A stretch of DNA of 46,310 bases, taken from NCBI RefSeq assembly GCF_000722875.1, contig NZ_JFHR01000045.1, forward strand, positions 1 to 46,310. The letters run 5' to 3'. This DNA is from Sphingobium chlorophenolicum (GTDB lineage Bacteria > Pseudomonadota > Alphaproteobacteria > Sphingomonadales > Sphingomonadaceae). A program made the position numbers and the translations under genes. Positions 29,905 through 39,353 of this stretch are shown one piece after another (the stretch's first letter is position 1; each line of letters opens with the position of its first letter). Below the pieces are notes generated by a model. That model did not search any database, was not told the DNA's origin, and was given only the letters and a program-made list of their open reading frames with translations.

Positions 29905-30138
29905 TGAAAAGAGGGCTTTCCAATCCGATGCGATGGGAATAGCCACTGCGCGAATCCCCGATGCCGGCGCGTCGCCGCGATGCGCCGCATCGGGAGATCC
30001 GAACAGCGAATATGTCGAACGGAACCGGCGATTCCATGTCTCCGGCGCCCGCGCGGCATCGCCGCGACAACCCGGTCATGGCAGGACGCTCGATCCGGGC
30101 AGGCATGATGACCGAATTATAGAGAAGGGGTGTATATA

Positions 30139-31149
30139 ATGGTTACGAGCCGTCGGATTGTTCTTGCCGCGCGTCCGGAAGGCGCGGTGCAATTGAGCAA
30201 TTTTCGCACCGAAGAGGTGGAGCTGCCGCCCATCCAGGACGGGCAGTTTCTGGTCGGCGGCAATTATCTGTCCCTCGACCCCTATATGCGCGGCCGCATG
30301 GACGACCGCAAATCCTATGCCGCTCCCGTGCCGGTCGGCGGCGTCATGGAGGGCGAGATCATCGGCACCGTGCTCGAATCCCGTCACCCCGGCTATAGCG
30401 TGGGCGAAAAGGTGGCGGGCCGCCTGGGCTGGCAGAGCCACGCCGTCACGGACGGCACCGGGATGGTGAAGCTGGATGATCGCTTCAAGCCGCTTTCGAC
30501 CGCCGTCGGCGTGCTGGGCATGCCCGGCCTGACCGCCTATTCGGGTCTGCTCACCCTGGGCAAGCCCAAGCCTGGCGAAACCGTCGTCGTCGCGGCCGCC
30601 ACCGGTCCGGTCGGTTCGCTCGTCGGCCAGATCGCCAAGATTTACGGCGCGCGCGCCGTCGGCATCGCGGGCGGACCGGAAAAATGCGCCTATGCGCTGG
30701 AGGAACTGGGTTTCGATGCGATGATCGACCATCGCTCGCCCACTTTCGCGCAGGAACTGGCCGCCGCCTGCCCGAACGGCATCGACGTCTATTTCGAACT
30801 GGTCGGCGGGGCCATATTGCAGGCGGTCCTCCCGCTGCTGAACAATTTCGCCCGCGTGCCGGTGTGCGGCCTGATCGCGCAATATGACGGCGCCCCTTCC
30901 GAAGGCGTGGACAATCTGCCCGCCGCCATGCGGATCGTCCTGTCGCGCAGCGTCATGATGCGCGGCTTCATCGTCGGCGAATATTGGGACCAGCGGCCCA
31001 AATTCCTGGATGAAGTCAGCCAGTGGATCGCCGAAGGAAAGGTCAAGTTCCGCGAGGACATCGTGCAGGGGCTGGACAATGCTCCGGAAGCGTTCATGGG
31101 CATGCTGAAGGGCAAGAATTTCGGCAAGATGGTCGTCGCCATCGATTGA
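30139..31149 (+). CDS. Zinc-free MDR-family NADPH oxidoreductase (CurA / prostaglandin reductase-like)
   Basis: A 336-residue medium-chain reductase without the cysteines of zinc alcohol dehydrogenases. Family features: LSLDPYMRGRM near 52-62, GVLGMPGLTAYSGLL near 125-139, the nucleotide motif AAATGPVGSLVGQIAK, and IDVYFELVGGAILQAVLPLL. Known relatives reduce alpha,beta-unsaturated ketones with NADPH (curcumin reductase, leukotriene B4 dehydrogenase). AAGGGG precedes ATG 30139. It would complement the Old Yellow Enzyme at 43123, which attacks the same type of bond. It is followed by a strong hairpin and the HxlR gene. Confidence 0.9.
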   Translation: MVTSRRIVLAARPEGAVQLSNFRTEEVELPPIQDGQFLVGGNYLSLDPYMRGRMDDRKSYAAPVPVGGVMEGEIIGTVLESRHPGYSVGEKVAGRLGWQSHAVTDGTGMVKLDDRFKPLSTAVGVLGMPGLTAYSGLLTLGKPKPGETVVVAAATGPVGSLVGQIAKIYGARAVGIAGGPEKCAYALEELGFDAMIDHRSPTFAQELAAACPNGIDVYFELVGGAILQAVLPLLNNFARVPVCGLIAQYDGAPSEGVDNLPAAMRIVLSRSVMMRGFIVGEYWDQRPKFLDEVSQWIAEGKVKFREDIVQGLDNAPEAFMGMLKGKNFGKMVVAID

Positions 31150-31175
31150 ACCGCATCGTCTAGCTGTCGCAAATC

Positions 31176-31210
31176 GCATCGAGCCGGGCGCCCGCCGCCC
31201 GGCTCGATGC
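31176..31210 (+). terminator. 15-bp stem hairpin after the MDR reductase
   Basis: GCATCGAGCCGGGCG (31176-31190) pairs exactly with 31196-31210, with a 5-nt loop. It separates the reductase transcript from the HxlR gene. Confidence 0.8.
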
Positions 31211-31244
31211 ATGAATGCGGAACACTCGACAGACGGAAGAAAAT

Positions 31245-31261
31245 GGTTTAAGTTCGCAACC
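31245..31261 (-). promoter_or_regulatory. Operator site B before the HxlR gene
   Basis: The minus strand reads GGTTGCgaacTTAAACC, matching the consensus of the other four sites at all 13 fixed positions. It ends 23 nt before the HxlR start codon, a position that suits autorepression. Confidence 0.7.
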
Positions 31262-31284
31262 TTCATGGCGGGCCGGAGAATTTG

Positions 31285-31755
31285 ATGAAGGGAAAGCGGA
31301 CCAATCTGGAAAATGCCGAATGCGGCATAGCCCGATCGCTTCAGGTCATTGGCGACTGGTGGTCGCTGCTGATCATCCGCGAGGCGTTTCAGGGCAAGGA
31401 GCGCTTCGGCGAATTCCAGAAGACCATCGGCCTCGCCAAGAATATCCTTTCCTCCCGGCTGAAAAAGCTGGTGGAGCAGGGCATATTCCGCATCGAAGCC
31501 GATGAGGGGAATGCCGTCAGCCACCGTTATGTCCTCACGGAAAAGGGACATGAACTCTACATCGTCCTGATCGCCCTCTGGCAATGGGGTGAGAGCACCT
31601 GCTTCCAGCCGGGCGAGTCCCGCTATCATGTCGTCGACCGGCGAAGCGGAGAGCAGATCGCCAGGCTGGAATTGAAGACCGAACATGGCCGTGATGTGGG
31701 GCCCAGGGATTTCCGTATCGCAAAGCTGGCGACCGCCGAAGAGGCATCGGTCTGA
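31285..31755 (+). CDS. HxlR-family transcriptional regulator
   Basis: A 156-residue winged-helix regulator. The family signature is C13-GIARSLQVIGDWWSLLIIRE, followed by the recognition region GEFQKTIGLAKNILSSRLKKL and the wing HRYVLTEKGHEL. HxlR proteins act as dimers and respond to aldehydes, quinones or redox state, sometimes through the N-terminal cysteine. ATG 31285 follows GGAGAA. A copy of the regional operator lies just upstream, so it may control itself and the other genes with that motif (29128, 42750, 43123). This is the main candidate regulator; the LysR at 24902 and MarR at 44757 are alternatives. Confidence 0.93.
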   Translation: MKGKRTNLENAECGIARSLQVIGDWWSLLIIREAFQGKERFGEFQKTIGLAKNILSSRLKKLVEQGIFRIEADEGNAVSHRYVLTEKGHELYIVLIALWQWGESTCFQPGESRYHVVDRRSGEQIARLELKTEHGRDVGPRDFRIAKLATAEEASV

Positions 31756-31964
31756 ACCGCGCGTTGCGCCGATGCATCTTCGCGGCTCCCTACATCTTCC
31801 TATCGCCTAAGTTATTGTAAATAGACGCTTCCACTGAAGCGCAAAGCGTCGGCCGAACGGCCCTTTCGCCTTCGACGGCGCGCCGTTCCGTTCATCCCGA
31901 CCGACCTGCGGAGGACCGCCCCGTCCCCGCAATGGCCTTCCTCCGACAACAGTTGAGATGGCGA

Positions 31965-31993
31965 TTGACAGGCTGTAATGTGTAGGTACACAT
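31965..31993 (+). promoter_or_regulatory. -35 box with palindromic operator upstream of receptor 4
   Basis: TTGACA at 31965-31970 is a perfect -35 box. ATGTGTA (31978-31984) and TACACAT (31987-31993) form a palindrome around GG in the spacer region. CATATA at 31991-31996 is a poor -10 at 20-nt spacing. This is the likely control site of the receptor and the ketone operon behind it, with a leader of about 190 nt. The rest of 31756-32186 shows nothing else. Confidence 0.55.
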
Positions 31994-32186
31994 ATAGGGG
32001 CGAATCAAAATACTGGAATTGACGAACCTGGCCGAATCCGTCGCCGTGGCGGTTGGCCAGCGAACCTATGTTGCGACCATCCGAGTATGACCAAGGAAAG
32101 TGCGGCTTGCAGGGATGGTCTCTTCACATCGGCAATCTCGAAAACAGCTCATCAGTCGAATGAGTGATCCCAGGAGGGGGATGAAT

Positions 32187-34514
32187 ATGAAGAAGTACAA
32201 AGCGATTCTCTGCTTGGCCGGCGCGACCGTGATCGTTCCCGCCGCCTATGCCCAGGCCGTTCCCGCCAATAGCGACGATGCGGCTTCGTCGGCCGCCGGC
32301 GTATCCGACATCGTCGTGACCGCGCAGAAGCGGGCGCAGAGCCTCAGCACCGTTCCCATGTCCGTGACGGCGCTTACCGGCGACCAGCTTGCGGCCCGCG
32401 GCATTTCCGACGTCCAGGATCTGGCGAAGGTCACGCCCGGCTTCAACTTCGTGCAGAGCGGCAGCGGCGTACCCGTCTACTCGCTGCGCGGCGTCGGTTT
32501 CTACGACACCGCCGTGGGCGCGCGGCCGACGGTCAGCGTCTATGTCGACGAAGCGCCCTTGCCCTTTTCCGTCATGACCTCCGGCGCGGCCTTCGACCTT
32601 GAGCGGGTCGAGGTGCTGAAGGGGCCGCAGGGCACGCTGTTCGGCCAGAACGCCACGGGCGGCGCCATCAACTATATCGCCGCGAAGCCGAAGGATCAGC
32701 TTCATGCGGGCATCACCGCCAGCTTCGCGCGCTTCAACACGCTCGACACCCAGGCTTATATCACCGGCCCGCTCGCGCCCGGCCTGAACGCCCGCCTTGC
32801 CGTGCGCGGCGTGCGGGGCGACGAATGGCAGCAAAGCTATACCCGCGACGACGAACTGGGTCGGCAGCGTTTCCTCCAGGGCCGTTTCCTGCTGGACTGG
32901 GAAGCGTCCGATCGCTTCAAATTGTCGCTCAATCTCAACGGCTTCATCGACAAGAGCGATACGCAGGCGGGCCAGTTGATCGCGATCACGCCGCTTTTCA
33001 CCCCCTTTTCGGGTACTATTCCGCTCGTGACCAACTATCCTCATTCGCCTGAGACGCCGCGCGCGGCGGACTGGGATCCCAACACGCTTTATCGCAAGAA
33101 TAATAAATTCTTCCAGGCGGTGGTGCGTGCGGACTATGAACTGACCGACAACATCACGCTGGTGTCGCTCAATTCCTACGCGCACATGAAGATGCGCCAG
33201 CATGTCGACCTGGACGGCACGGCCCTGCCGAACGGCGAGCTGACGGTGGGCGGACGGCTGACATCCTTCTCGACCGAAGAGCGGCTGACCGGCAATTTCG
33301 GCCCCGCCACGATCATATTCGGCCTCAACTACGCCTATGACAAGACCCGTGAAGACTCCATCTGGGGAACCTATTATTCCACCCAGAACTCGCTCTTCAC
33401 GCCCACCACTAACGACTCCGCCGCCGCGCCCTACGGCTATCAGAATTTCAACACCTATGCGGCGTTCGGCAATATCGACTATGATATCGGCCGCCTGATC
33501 ACGCTGCACGCGGGCGCCCGCTATACCAAGGCGGACCTCAGCTATGAGGGCTGCGGCCGTCCGGCCAACCTGAATTCGGCGGTCTCGGCAACGCGGCTCT
33601 TCAGCATGTTCCGCGGCTCCTTCGGGCTGGGCCCGATCCCGTTCATCGGGGTGGATCGCTGCATGGCGCTCGACGCCCAGCTCGCCTTCACGCCGCATAT
33701 CGCCGGCACGTTCAATGAAGACAGCCTTTCCTGGCGCGCAGGCATCGACATCAAGCCCGCCGAACGCGTCCTGCTCTATTTCAATGCGAGCCGCGGATAT
33801 AAGGCGGGCAGCGTCCCGGTCATTTCCGGCACCAGCGCGGACCAATACCGGCCCGTGAAGCAGGAAACCGTCCTCGCCCTGGAGGCTGGTTTCAAGGCGT
33901 CGCTTCTCGACCGTCATATGGATGTGACCGGCGCTGTCTTCAATTACGACTATTCGGACAAACAGCTTCAGGGCCGCATCAACACGCTGCTGGGCACTTT
34001 CCTGGCGCTGGTGAACGTGCCGAAGTCGCGGGTGCGCGGCTTCGAAACGCAGGTCAGCGTCTATCCGGTGAACGGGCTGACGCTGACGGCGGCCGCCACC
34101 TATCTGGAATCGAAGGTGACGTCCGATTTCGTCAACTACACGATGATCGGCAATCGTCAGAACTTCAAGGGCAACGAATTCCCCTATACGCCCAAGTGGC
34201 AGCTCAATCTGGACGGCACCTATAAATTCCCGATCTCCTCGGATCTGGATGCCAATCTGGGCGCCAACTACACCTACCGCACGAAGACCAATGCAGGCTT
34301 CGGCAACGAACCCATTCTCTACATGAAGAATTACGGCACCCTCGACCTGCGGGCCGGCTTCGGCAGCAATGACGGCAATTGGCAGGTCAGCGTCTTCGGG
34401 CGCAACGTGATGAACACCTATTACTGGACGAACGTCGCCAAGATGTACGACGTGGTCCGCCGGATTGCGGGCCAGCCCGCTACCTACGGCGTCCAGTTCA
34501 ACTGGAAGTTCTAG
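32187..34514 (+). CDS. TonB-dependent outer-membrane receptor 4, heading the ketone-degradation operon
   Basis: A 775-residue receptor: signal peptide MKKYKAILCLAGATVIVPAA ending near AYAQ, plug start SDIVVTAQKRAQSLSTVP, plug motif GTLFGQNATGGAINYIAAKP, barrel end GVQFNWKF. The start is ATG 32187, nine bases after AGGAGG; ATG 32181 is only three bases from it. The SDR gene follows on the same strand after 142 nt with no strong terminator, so it probably belongs to the transcript of the six enzymes up to 41832. This makes it the best candidate in the window for a receptor with a definable substrate, the compound degraded by that operon. Confidence 0.93.
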   Translation: MKKYKAILCLAGATVIVPAAYAQAVPANSDDAASSAAGVSDIVVTAQKRAQSLSTVPMSVTALTGDQLAARGISDVQDLAKVTPGFNFVQSGSGVPVYSLRGVGFYDTAVGARPTVSVYVDEAPLPFSVMTSGAAFDLERVEVLKGPQGTLFGQNATGGAINYIAAKPKDQLHAGITASFARFNTLDTQAYITGPLAPGLNARLAVRGVRGDEWQQSYTRDDELGRQRFLQGRFLLDWEASDRFKLSLNLNGFIDKSDTQAGQLIAITPLFTPFSGTIPLVTNYPHSPETPRAADWDPNTLYRKNNKFFQAVVRADYELTDNITLVSLNSYAHMKMRQHVDLDGTALPNGELTVGGRLTSFSTEERLTGNFGPATIIFGLNYAYDKTREDSIWGTYYSTQNSLFTPTTNDSAAAPYGYQNFNTYAAFGNIDYDIGRLITLHAGARYTKADLSYEGCGRPANLNSAVSATRLFSMFRGSFGLGPIPFIGVDRCMALDAQLAFTPHIAGTFNEDSLSWRAGIDIKPAERVLLYFNASRGYKAGSVPVISGTSADQYRPVKQETVLALEAGFKASLLDRHMDVTGAVFNYDYSDKQLQGRINTLLGTFLALVNVPKSRVRGFETQVSVYPVNGLTLTAAATYLESKVTSDFVNYTMIGNRQNFKGNEFPYTPKWQLNLDGTYKFPISSDLDANLGANYTYRTKTNAGFGNEPILYMKNYGTLDLRAGFGSNDGNWQVSVFGRNVMNTYYWTNVAKMYDVVRRIAGQPATYGVQFNWKF

Positions 34515-34656
34515 TCCATGACGCTCATGAGACGCGTGCAGGCTCTCAGGGCATCTTCCAGCGATGGGGGTGGCGTCCGCCCACCTCCATCGCATTTCCT
34601 TCACGCGTCCCGCTTCGGCGGGGCGCGCGCTTTCCTTTCCTGGCGCGGAGATTCCG

Positions 34657-35409
34657 ATGCGCAATAAATCCATACTCGTAACAGGCGCCGCCAGCGGCGT
34701 GGGCAAGGCGATCGCCGAACGCTTCGCCGCAGAGGGCGCGTCCGTCCTGATCACCGACCTCAACGTGGAAAAGGCGGCCGAGGTCGCGGACGCCATCCGC
34801 ATGCGCGGCGGTCGCGCCCAGGCAGCGCAGCTCGACGTCAGCGATGCGGAGACGATCGACCGCGCCATCCACGTGATGATCGACTGGACGGGGCAGCTCG
34901 ACACCGTCGTCAACGCCGCGGGCATGTGGTTCGGCGGCACCGTGCTGGACGTGGACCCCGACCAGTGGCGGCGCGTCCTGGACGTCAACACGACGGGCGC
35001 TTACCTCCTCGCCCGCGCCGCGCTTCCGCACCTGAAGGAAACGAACGGCTCCATCATCAACATCGCCTCGGTCGCGGGCCTGAAGGGCACAGCGGGGACG
35101 GTCGTCTACAATACGTCGAAGACCGCCGTGGTCGGCCTCACCAAATGCATGGCGCTCGATTTCGCGCCTGCGGGCGTGCGCGTGAACTGCATCTGTCCGG
35201 GCATCATCGACACGCCAATGGTGGACACCGTCCTGGGCCATTTCGGAGAGGCCTTCACGCGGGAGGCTCTGGCGCGCCGCCATCCGCTCGGCCGCCTCGG
35301 CAAGCCGGAGGATATTGCCGGAGCCGCCTTCTTCCTGGCGTCCGACGACGCGTCGTGGATCACGGGCACGTCGCTCGTCGTCGACGGCGGCACGATGGCG
35401 GGGGCCTGA
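34657..35409 (+). CDS. Short-chain dehydrogenase/reductase (first SDR of the ketone operon)
   Basis: A 250-residue classical SDR with NAD(P) motif TGAASGVG at 9-16, NAAG at 86-89, and catalytic S138, Y151 and K155. D60-V61 follows the usual pattern, and the D34 region after the second strand suggests NAD preference. ATG 34657 begins the Rossmann fold, with GCGGAG six bases before it. As a ChnA-like enzyme it would oxidise a ring alcohol to the ketone used by the Baeyer-Villiger monooxygenase. The second SDR at 38619 could do the same or handle a stereoisomer, so the division of labour is unknown. Confidence 0.92.
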   Translation: MRNKSILVTGAASGVGKAIAERFAAEGASVLITDLNVEKAAEVADAIRMRGGRAQAAQLDVSDAETIDRAIHVMIDWTGQLDTVVNAAGMWFGGTVLDVDPDQWRRVLDVNTTGAYLLARAALPHLKETNGSIINIASVAGLKGTAGTVVYNTSKTAVVGLTKCMALDFAPAGVRVNCICPGIIDTPMVDTVLGHFGEAFTREALARRHPLGRLGKPEDIAGAAFFLASDDASWITGTSLVVDGGTMAGA

Positions 35410-35457
35410 CCCCGCCATGCCCATTTCCGCTTTCCCGACGATCAAGAAAGGCATTGC

Positions 35458-36591
35458 ATGAGTGCGCAGACCGTCGCGCCGATGACCATAAAAGGCGCGA
35501 TCCTGGAGACTTCGGACGCGCCGCGCCCCTATGCGGAATCGCGTCCCATCCGCATCGGCACGCTGGAACTCACCCCGCCGGGAGCGGACGAGATATTGGT
35601 GAAGGTCGAGGCGGCAAGCCTGTGCCATTCCGACCTTTCGGTCATCAACGGCAATCGCCGCCGTCCGCTGCCGATGCTGCTCGGCCATGAATCCAGCGGA
35701 CGCATCGTCGCCGTCGGGCCGGGCGTGACCGAACTCGCGGTCGGGCAGCGCGTCGTCCTGACCTTCATGCCGCGCTGCGGGGAATGCGACGCCTGCCGCA
35801 CGCAGGGGCGGATTCCCTGCACACGGGGCAGCGCTTCCAACGGCGCGGGGACGCTGCTGGACGGCGACGTCCATCTCAGCGAATGCGGTCATACGGTCAT
35901 GCACCATCTGGGCGTGTCGGCCTTCGCCGATCATCTGGTCGCGCATCAAAGCTCCGCCGTGCCGGTGGGCGACGACGTGCCGCCGGACGTGGCCGCCCTT
36001 CTGGGCTGCGCGGTGCTGACGGGGGGAGGGGCTCTCCTCAACGAAGCGCGCCCCACCGAAGGCGACACCGTCGCCATCGTCGGCCTGGGCGGCGTCGGCA
36101 TGGCCGCGCTCATCACAGCGAAGGCGCTGCGCCCCAAGAGGATCATCGCCATCGACGCCCTTCCGGAAAAGCTCGCGCAGGGGCTGGAAATGGGCGCCGA
36201 TCAGGCCTTCACGCCAGAGGATGCAGTCGCCCAGGGTCTCAAGGCCGACATCGTCATAGAATGCGCCGGACATCCCAAGGCGTTCGAAACGGCCTTCGCC
36301 ATCACCGCGCCGGGCGGCACCACCGTCACCGTGGGCCTGCCCGCGCCCGACGCCCGCTCGCAGATTTCGCCGCTGCTGGTGACCGCCGAAGCGCGCCGCA
36401 TCGTCGGCAGCTATCTCGGCTCTTCGGTGCCGCGCCGGGACATTCCCTTCCTTGAAAAGCTGTGGCGGGAAGGGCGCCTTCCCGTCGAGCGGCTGATTTC
36501 CCGCCATATCGAACTCGACCAGATCAACGCCGCGTTCGACGCGCTCGCATCGGGCGACCAGCTCCGCCAGGTCATCATGTTCCAGGACTGA
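35458..36591 (+). CDS. Zinc-dependent alcohol dehydrogenase (MDR family)
   Basis: A 377-residue alcohol dehydrogenase with catalytic zinc ligands C56 (SLCHSD), H77 (GHESSG) and C184 (LLGCAV), and structural zinc cysteines C107, C110, C113 and C121. The NAD motif GLGGVG is at 209-214. It resembles the class III / aryl-alcohol group. In a cyclohexanol-type route this is the ChnD position: oxidising the omega-hydroxy acid from ring opening to an aldehyde acid for the ALDH at the end of the operon. A role on a ring alcohol is the alternative. It starts 48 nt after the SDR; AAAGG precedes ATG 35458. Confidence 0.93.
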   Translation: MSAQTVAPMTIKGAILETSDAPRPYAESRPIRIGTLELTPPGADEILVKVEAASLCHSDLSVINGNRRRPLPMLLGHESSGRIVAVGPGVTELAVGQRVVLTFMPRCGECDACRTQGRIPCTRGSASNGAGTLLDGDVHLSECGHTVMHHLGVSAFADHLVAHQSSAVPVGDDVPPDVAALLGCAVLTGGGALLNEARPTEGDTVAIVGLGGVGMAALITAKALRPKRIIAIDALPEKLAQGLEMGADQAFTPEDAVAQGLKADIVIECAGHPKAFETAFAITAPGGTTVTVGLPAPDARSQISPLLVTAEARRIVGSYLGSSVPRRDIPFLEKLWREGRLPVERLISRHIELDQINAAFDALASGDQLRQVIMFQD

Positions 36592-36642
36592 TCCGACCGC
36601 CGCCATCCATATCGCCCATATCGCGCCAACAGAGGAAATATC

Positions 36643-38622
36643 ATGTCCGCCAACCCCATCGAACAACTGGAAGCGTTCGACACCTATCTTCCCATCGACG
36701 TCGACGACGCCGAGCTGGAACGCCTGCTGGAAAAGGCAGAGCTTCCCGCCCTGCTGGCGGCGCTGGCGCGCCTGACCGGCGATGTCGGCCTGGTGCCCGC
36801 ATCGCTGAAGCCGCCCCACACCCGCAAATCCTTCATCCCGATGCCGCAGGGCGGCCTGGACGAGGATCAGCAGCGGGAGGCCCGCCGCTTGGCCTTCGAA
36901 GCCATCAAGCGCTATCGCGACAGCGACGACAAGCGGATCGCGGAAATCAGCGAGGACGATCTGAAGACGATCGTCAGCTTCATGATCACCCGCGATTTCA
37001 GCGAATATCGCGACCTGCTCCACCATGAGGTGGCCGATTACGATGTCGGCGCGCCGCAGTGGAAGCTGGCCGATCTCGACCCCGACCGCCCGTTCAAGGT
37101 GCTGATCATCGGTGGCGGCATCGGCGGCATCGCGAACGCCTACCGGCTGAAGCAGGCGGGCGTGGACCATGTCATCCTGGAAAAGAATCCGGAAGTCGGC
37201 GGGACATGGTGGGAAAACACCTATCCCGGCTGCCGCCTGGACACGTCCAACTATGCCTACAGCTTCAGCTTCGCGCAGAAGACCGACTGGCCGCAGAAAT
37301 TCTCGCGCCAGCCGGAAATCCAGGATTATGTCATGAAGGTCGCGGATGAAACCGGCGTCCGCGACCGGATCGTCTTCAACACCGTCGTCAAGTCTGTCAT
37401 CTATGACGAGGAAGCCGGCGAGTGGGAGGTGGTGGCGATCACCAACGGCGAGACCGTCGTCCACCGCGCCAATGTGGTGATCAGCGCGACCGGCCAGCTC
37501 AACGCCCCCAAATATCCCAATATCAAGGGCAGGGAGAGCTTCGCCGGGGCCAGCATGCATTCGGGCAAGTGGAACCACGACGTCAGCCTGAAGGGCAAGC
37601 GCGTCGCCATCGTCGGCACCGGCGCCAGCGCCTACCAGATCGCGCCCGCCATCGCTGACGAAGTCGGCACGCTGGAGGTGTTCCAGCGCAGCGCGCCCTG
37701 GCTGTTCCCCACGGCCGACTATCTGGATGACATCAGCCCGGAACTGATGTGGCTGTTCCGCCACATTCCCGGCTATGCGCGCTGGTATCGCTTCTGGCAG
37801 TTCTGGCTGGCGACCGAAGGCCGCATGCCCACCGTCACGGCGGACGAGGGTTGGAGCACCGAGGGATCGATCGGCGCGATCAACGAAGCCTTCCGCCAGG
37901 AACTGGAGGGCGAATTCCGCCGCCAGCTCGCCGACCGGCCCGATCTGGTGGAGAAGGTCATTCCGACCTATCCGGCGGGCGCGAAGCGGCTGCTGCGCGA
38001 CAATGGCCAATGGTCGCGCACCTTGCGCAAGCCGAACGTCAGCCTGGTGACGGACGGCATCGACCGGATCGTTCCGGAAGGCATCGTCACCGAAGACGGC
38101 GTGCTGCATGAAGTCGACGTCATCGCCTATGCCACCGGCTTCCGCGCCGACGAATTCCTCGCCGATATCGAGGTGCGCGGCCGCGATGGCGTGGAACTGC
38201 ATGAATATTGGGATGCCGATCCCCGCGCCTATGTGACGATGACCGTGCCCAAATTCCCGAACTTCTTCATTTGCGGCGGCCCCAATTCCGCCGTGGCGGC
38301 GAACGGCAGCGCGATCTTCATCATCGAATGCAGCATCGAATATATCATGGAATGCATCCGCACCCTGGTGGTCAATGACCTCAAGGACATGGAGCCGACC
38401 GAGGCCGCGCTCGACAGCTTCATCTCCAGGATCGACACCGCCAATCGCGCCCGCGCCTGGGGCGCCGAAGGCGTGATGAGCTGGTACAAGAACAGCACCG
38501 GCCGCGTGTCGGCGGTCTGGCCGTTCGAACTGCTCGAATTTTGGAACATGACGCGGGGTCCGGTGGAAAGCGACTATCGCTTCACCCCGGTCGACGCGCT
38601 GACTTCGCAGGCGGCGGAATGA
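36643..38622 (+). CDS. Baeyer-Villiger (type I flavoprotein) monooxygenase with N-terminal extension
   Basis: A 659-residue FAD/NADPH enzyme inserting oxygen next to a ketone. FAD motif GGGIGG is at 157-162, GGTWWENTYPGCRLD at 186-200, and the fingerprint FAGASMHSGKWN at 300-311 followed by the NADPH motif GTGASA at 325-330. The fingerprint normally ends WP or WD; here it is W310-N311. The first 145 or so residues are a helical extension found in 4-hydroxyacetophenone monooxygenase (about 640 residues) but not in cyclohexanone monooxygenase. So the substrate may be an aryl or bulky cyclic ketone. GAGGAAAT precedes ATG 36643. Its TGA overlaps the ATG of the next SDR. Confidence 0.95.
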   Translation: MSANPIEQLEAFDTYLPIDVDDAELERLLEKAELPALLAALARLTGDVGLVPASLKPPHTRKSFIPMPQGGLDEDQQREARRLAFEAIKRYRDSDDKRIAEISEDDLKTIVSFMITRDFSEYRDLLHHEVADYDVGAPQWKLADLDPDRPFKVLIIGGGIGGIANAYRLKQAGVDHVILEKNPEVGGTWWENTYPGCRLDTSNYAYSFSFAQKTDWPQKFSRQPEIQDYVMKVADETGVRDRIVFNTVVKSVIYDEEAGEWEVVAITNGETVVHRANVVISATGQLNAPKYPNIKGRESFAGASMHSGKWNHDVSLKGKRVAIVGTGASAYQIAPAIADEVGTLEVFQRSAPWLFPTADYLDDISPELMWLFRHIPGYARWYRFWQFWLATEGRMPTVTADEGWSTEGSIGAINEAFRQELEGEFRRQLADRPDLVEKVIPTYPAGAKRLLRDNGQWSRTLRKPNVSLVTDGIDRIVPEGIVTEDGVLHEVDVIAYATGFRADEFLADIEVRGRDGVELHEYWDADPRAYVTMTVPKFPNFFICGGPNSAVAANGSAIFIIECSIEYIMECIRTLVVNDLKDMEPTEAALDSFISRIDTANRARAWGAEGVMSWYKNSTGRVSAVWPFELLEFWNMTRGPVESDYRFTPVDALTSQAAE

Positions 38623-39353
38623 GCCGCCTCGCTGGAAAGACGGCGCTGGTCACGGGCGGCGCCCGTGGCCTTGGCGCCGCCTATGTCCGCCGCTTCGTGT
38701 CGGAAGGCGCGAAGGTTCTCATCGCCGACATCATCGATGAAGAGGGTGCCGGTCTGGCCGCCGAACTGGGTCCAGACACCGAATATGCCCATCTGGACGT
38801 GGCCGACAGCGACGCCTGGCGCGCCGTGGTCGACGGCTGCATCGACCGCTTCGGCAGGATCGACATATTGGTGAACAATGCGGGCATCGGCGGCGGCGCT
38901 GAACTGGCGGACACCAGCGACCAGCAATGGGAAAGGCAGATCGCCGTCAACCTCGGCGGCGTCTTCTACGGCATGCGGGCCTGCATACCCCATATGGCGA
39001 AGAACGGCGGCGGGTCGGTCATCAACATCTCGTCCATCAACGGCATTCGCGGCAACCGCAACCGCTACGGCTATGTCGCGTCGAAATTCGGCGTGATCGG
39101 CCTGACGAAGACCGCCGCACTCGATTTCGCTCCGTCGGGCGTGCGCGTCAACGCCGTGCTGCCCGGCATGATCAGCACGCCGATGACCGCCGGTCTGAAG
39201 GTCGACACCTCGCTCATCCCGCTGGGACGGCCGGGCAATATGGAAGAAATCGCCCAGGTCGTGGCTTTCCTCGCTTCGGATGAAGCATCCTATATCACCG
39301 GCGCCGAATTCCTGGTGGACGGCGGCGTCGTGCAGAGAGTGATCGGGCAATGA
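38619..39353 (+). CDS. Short-chain dehydrogenase/reductase (second SDR of the ketone operon)
   Basis: A 244-residue SDR of the 3-alpha/20-beta-hydroxysteroid-dehydrogenase-like group: TGGARGLG at 12-19, NNAG at 86-89, catalytic serine at 138 or 139, Y152 and K156. The acidic D37 after strand 2 (LIADIIDEE) suggests NAD. ATG 38619 overlaps the BVMO stop by ATGA, and its own stop overlaps the hydrolase start in the same way, so it is translationally coupled to both. It is most likely the alcohol-to-ketone step just before the BVMO. Confidence 0.93.
   Translation: MSRLAGKTALVTGGARGLGAAYVRRFVSEGAKVLIADIIDEEGAGLAAELGPDTEYAHLDVADSDAWRAVVDGCIDRFGRIDILVNNAGIGGGAELADTSDQQWERQIAVNLGGVFYGMRACIPHMAKNGGGSVINISSINGIRGNRNRYGYVASKFGVIGLTKTAALDFAPSGVRVNAVLPGMISTPMTAGLKVDTSLIPLGRPGNMEEIAQVVAFLASDEASYITGAEFLVDGGVVQRVIGQ

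Noticed and set aside
32124..34991. A 955-codon open frame opposite TonB receptor 4
   Set aside because: Same reason: the plus strand encodes a textbook receptor; the antisense product has no recognisable fold.
34546..38202. A 1218-codon open frame on the minus strand
   Set aside because: It is the antisense of the SDR, ADH and BVMO genes, which all carry full catalytic motifs. High GC at third positions leaves long antisense frames. Its product is rich in Arg, His, Gly and Ala and has no domain.
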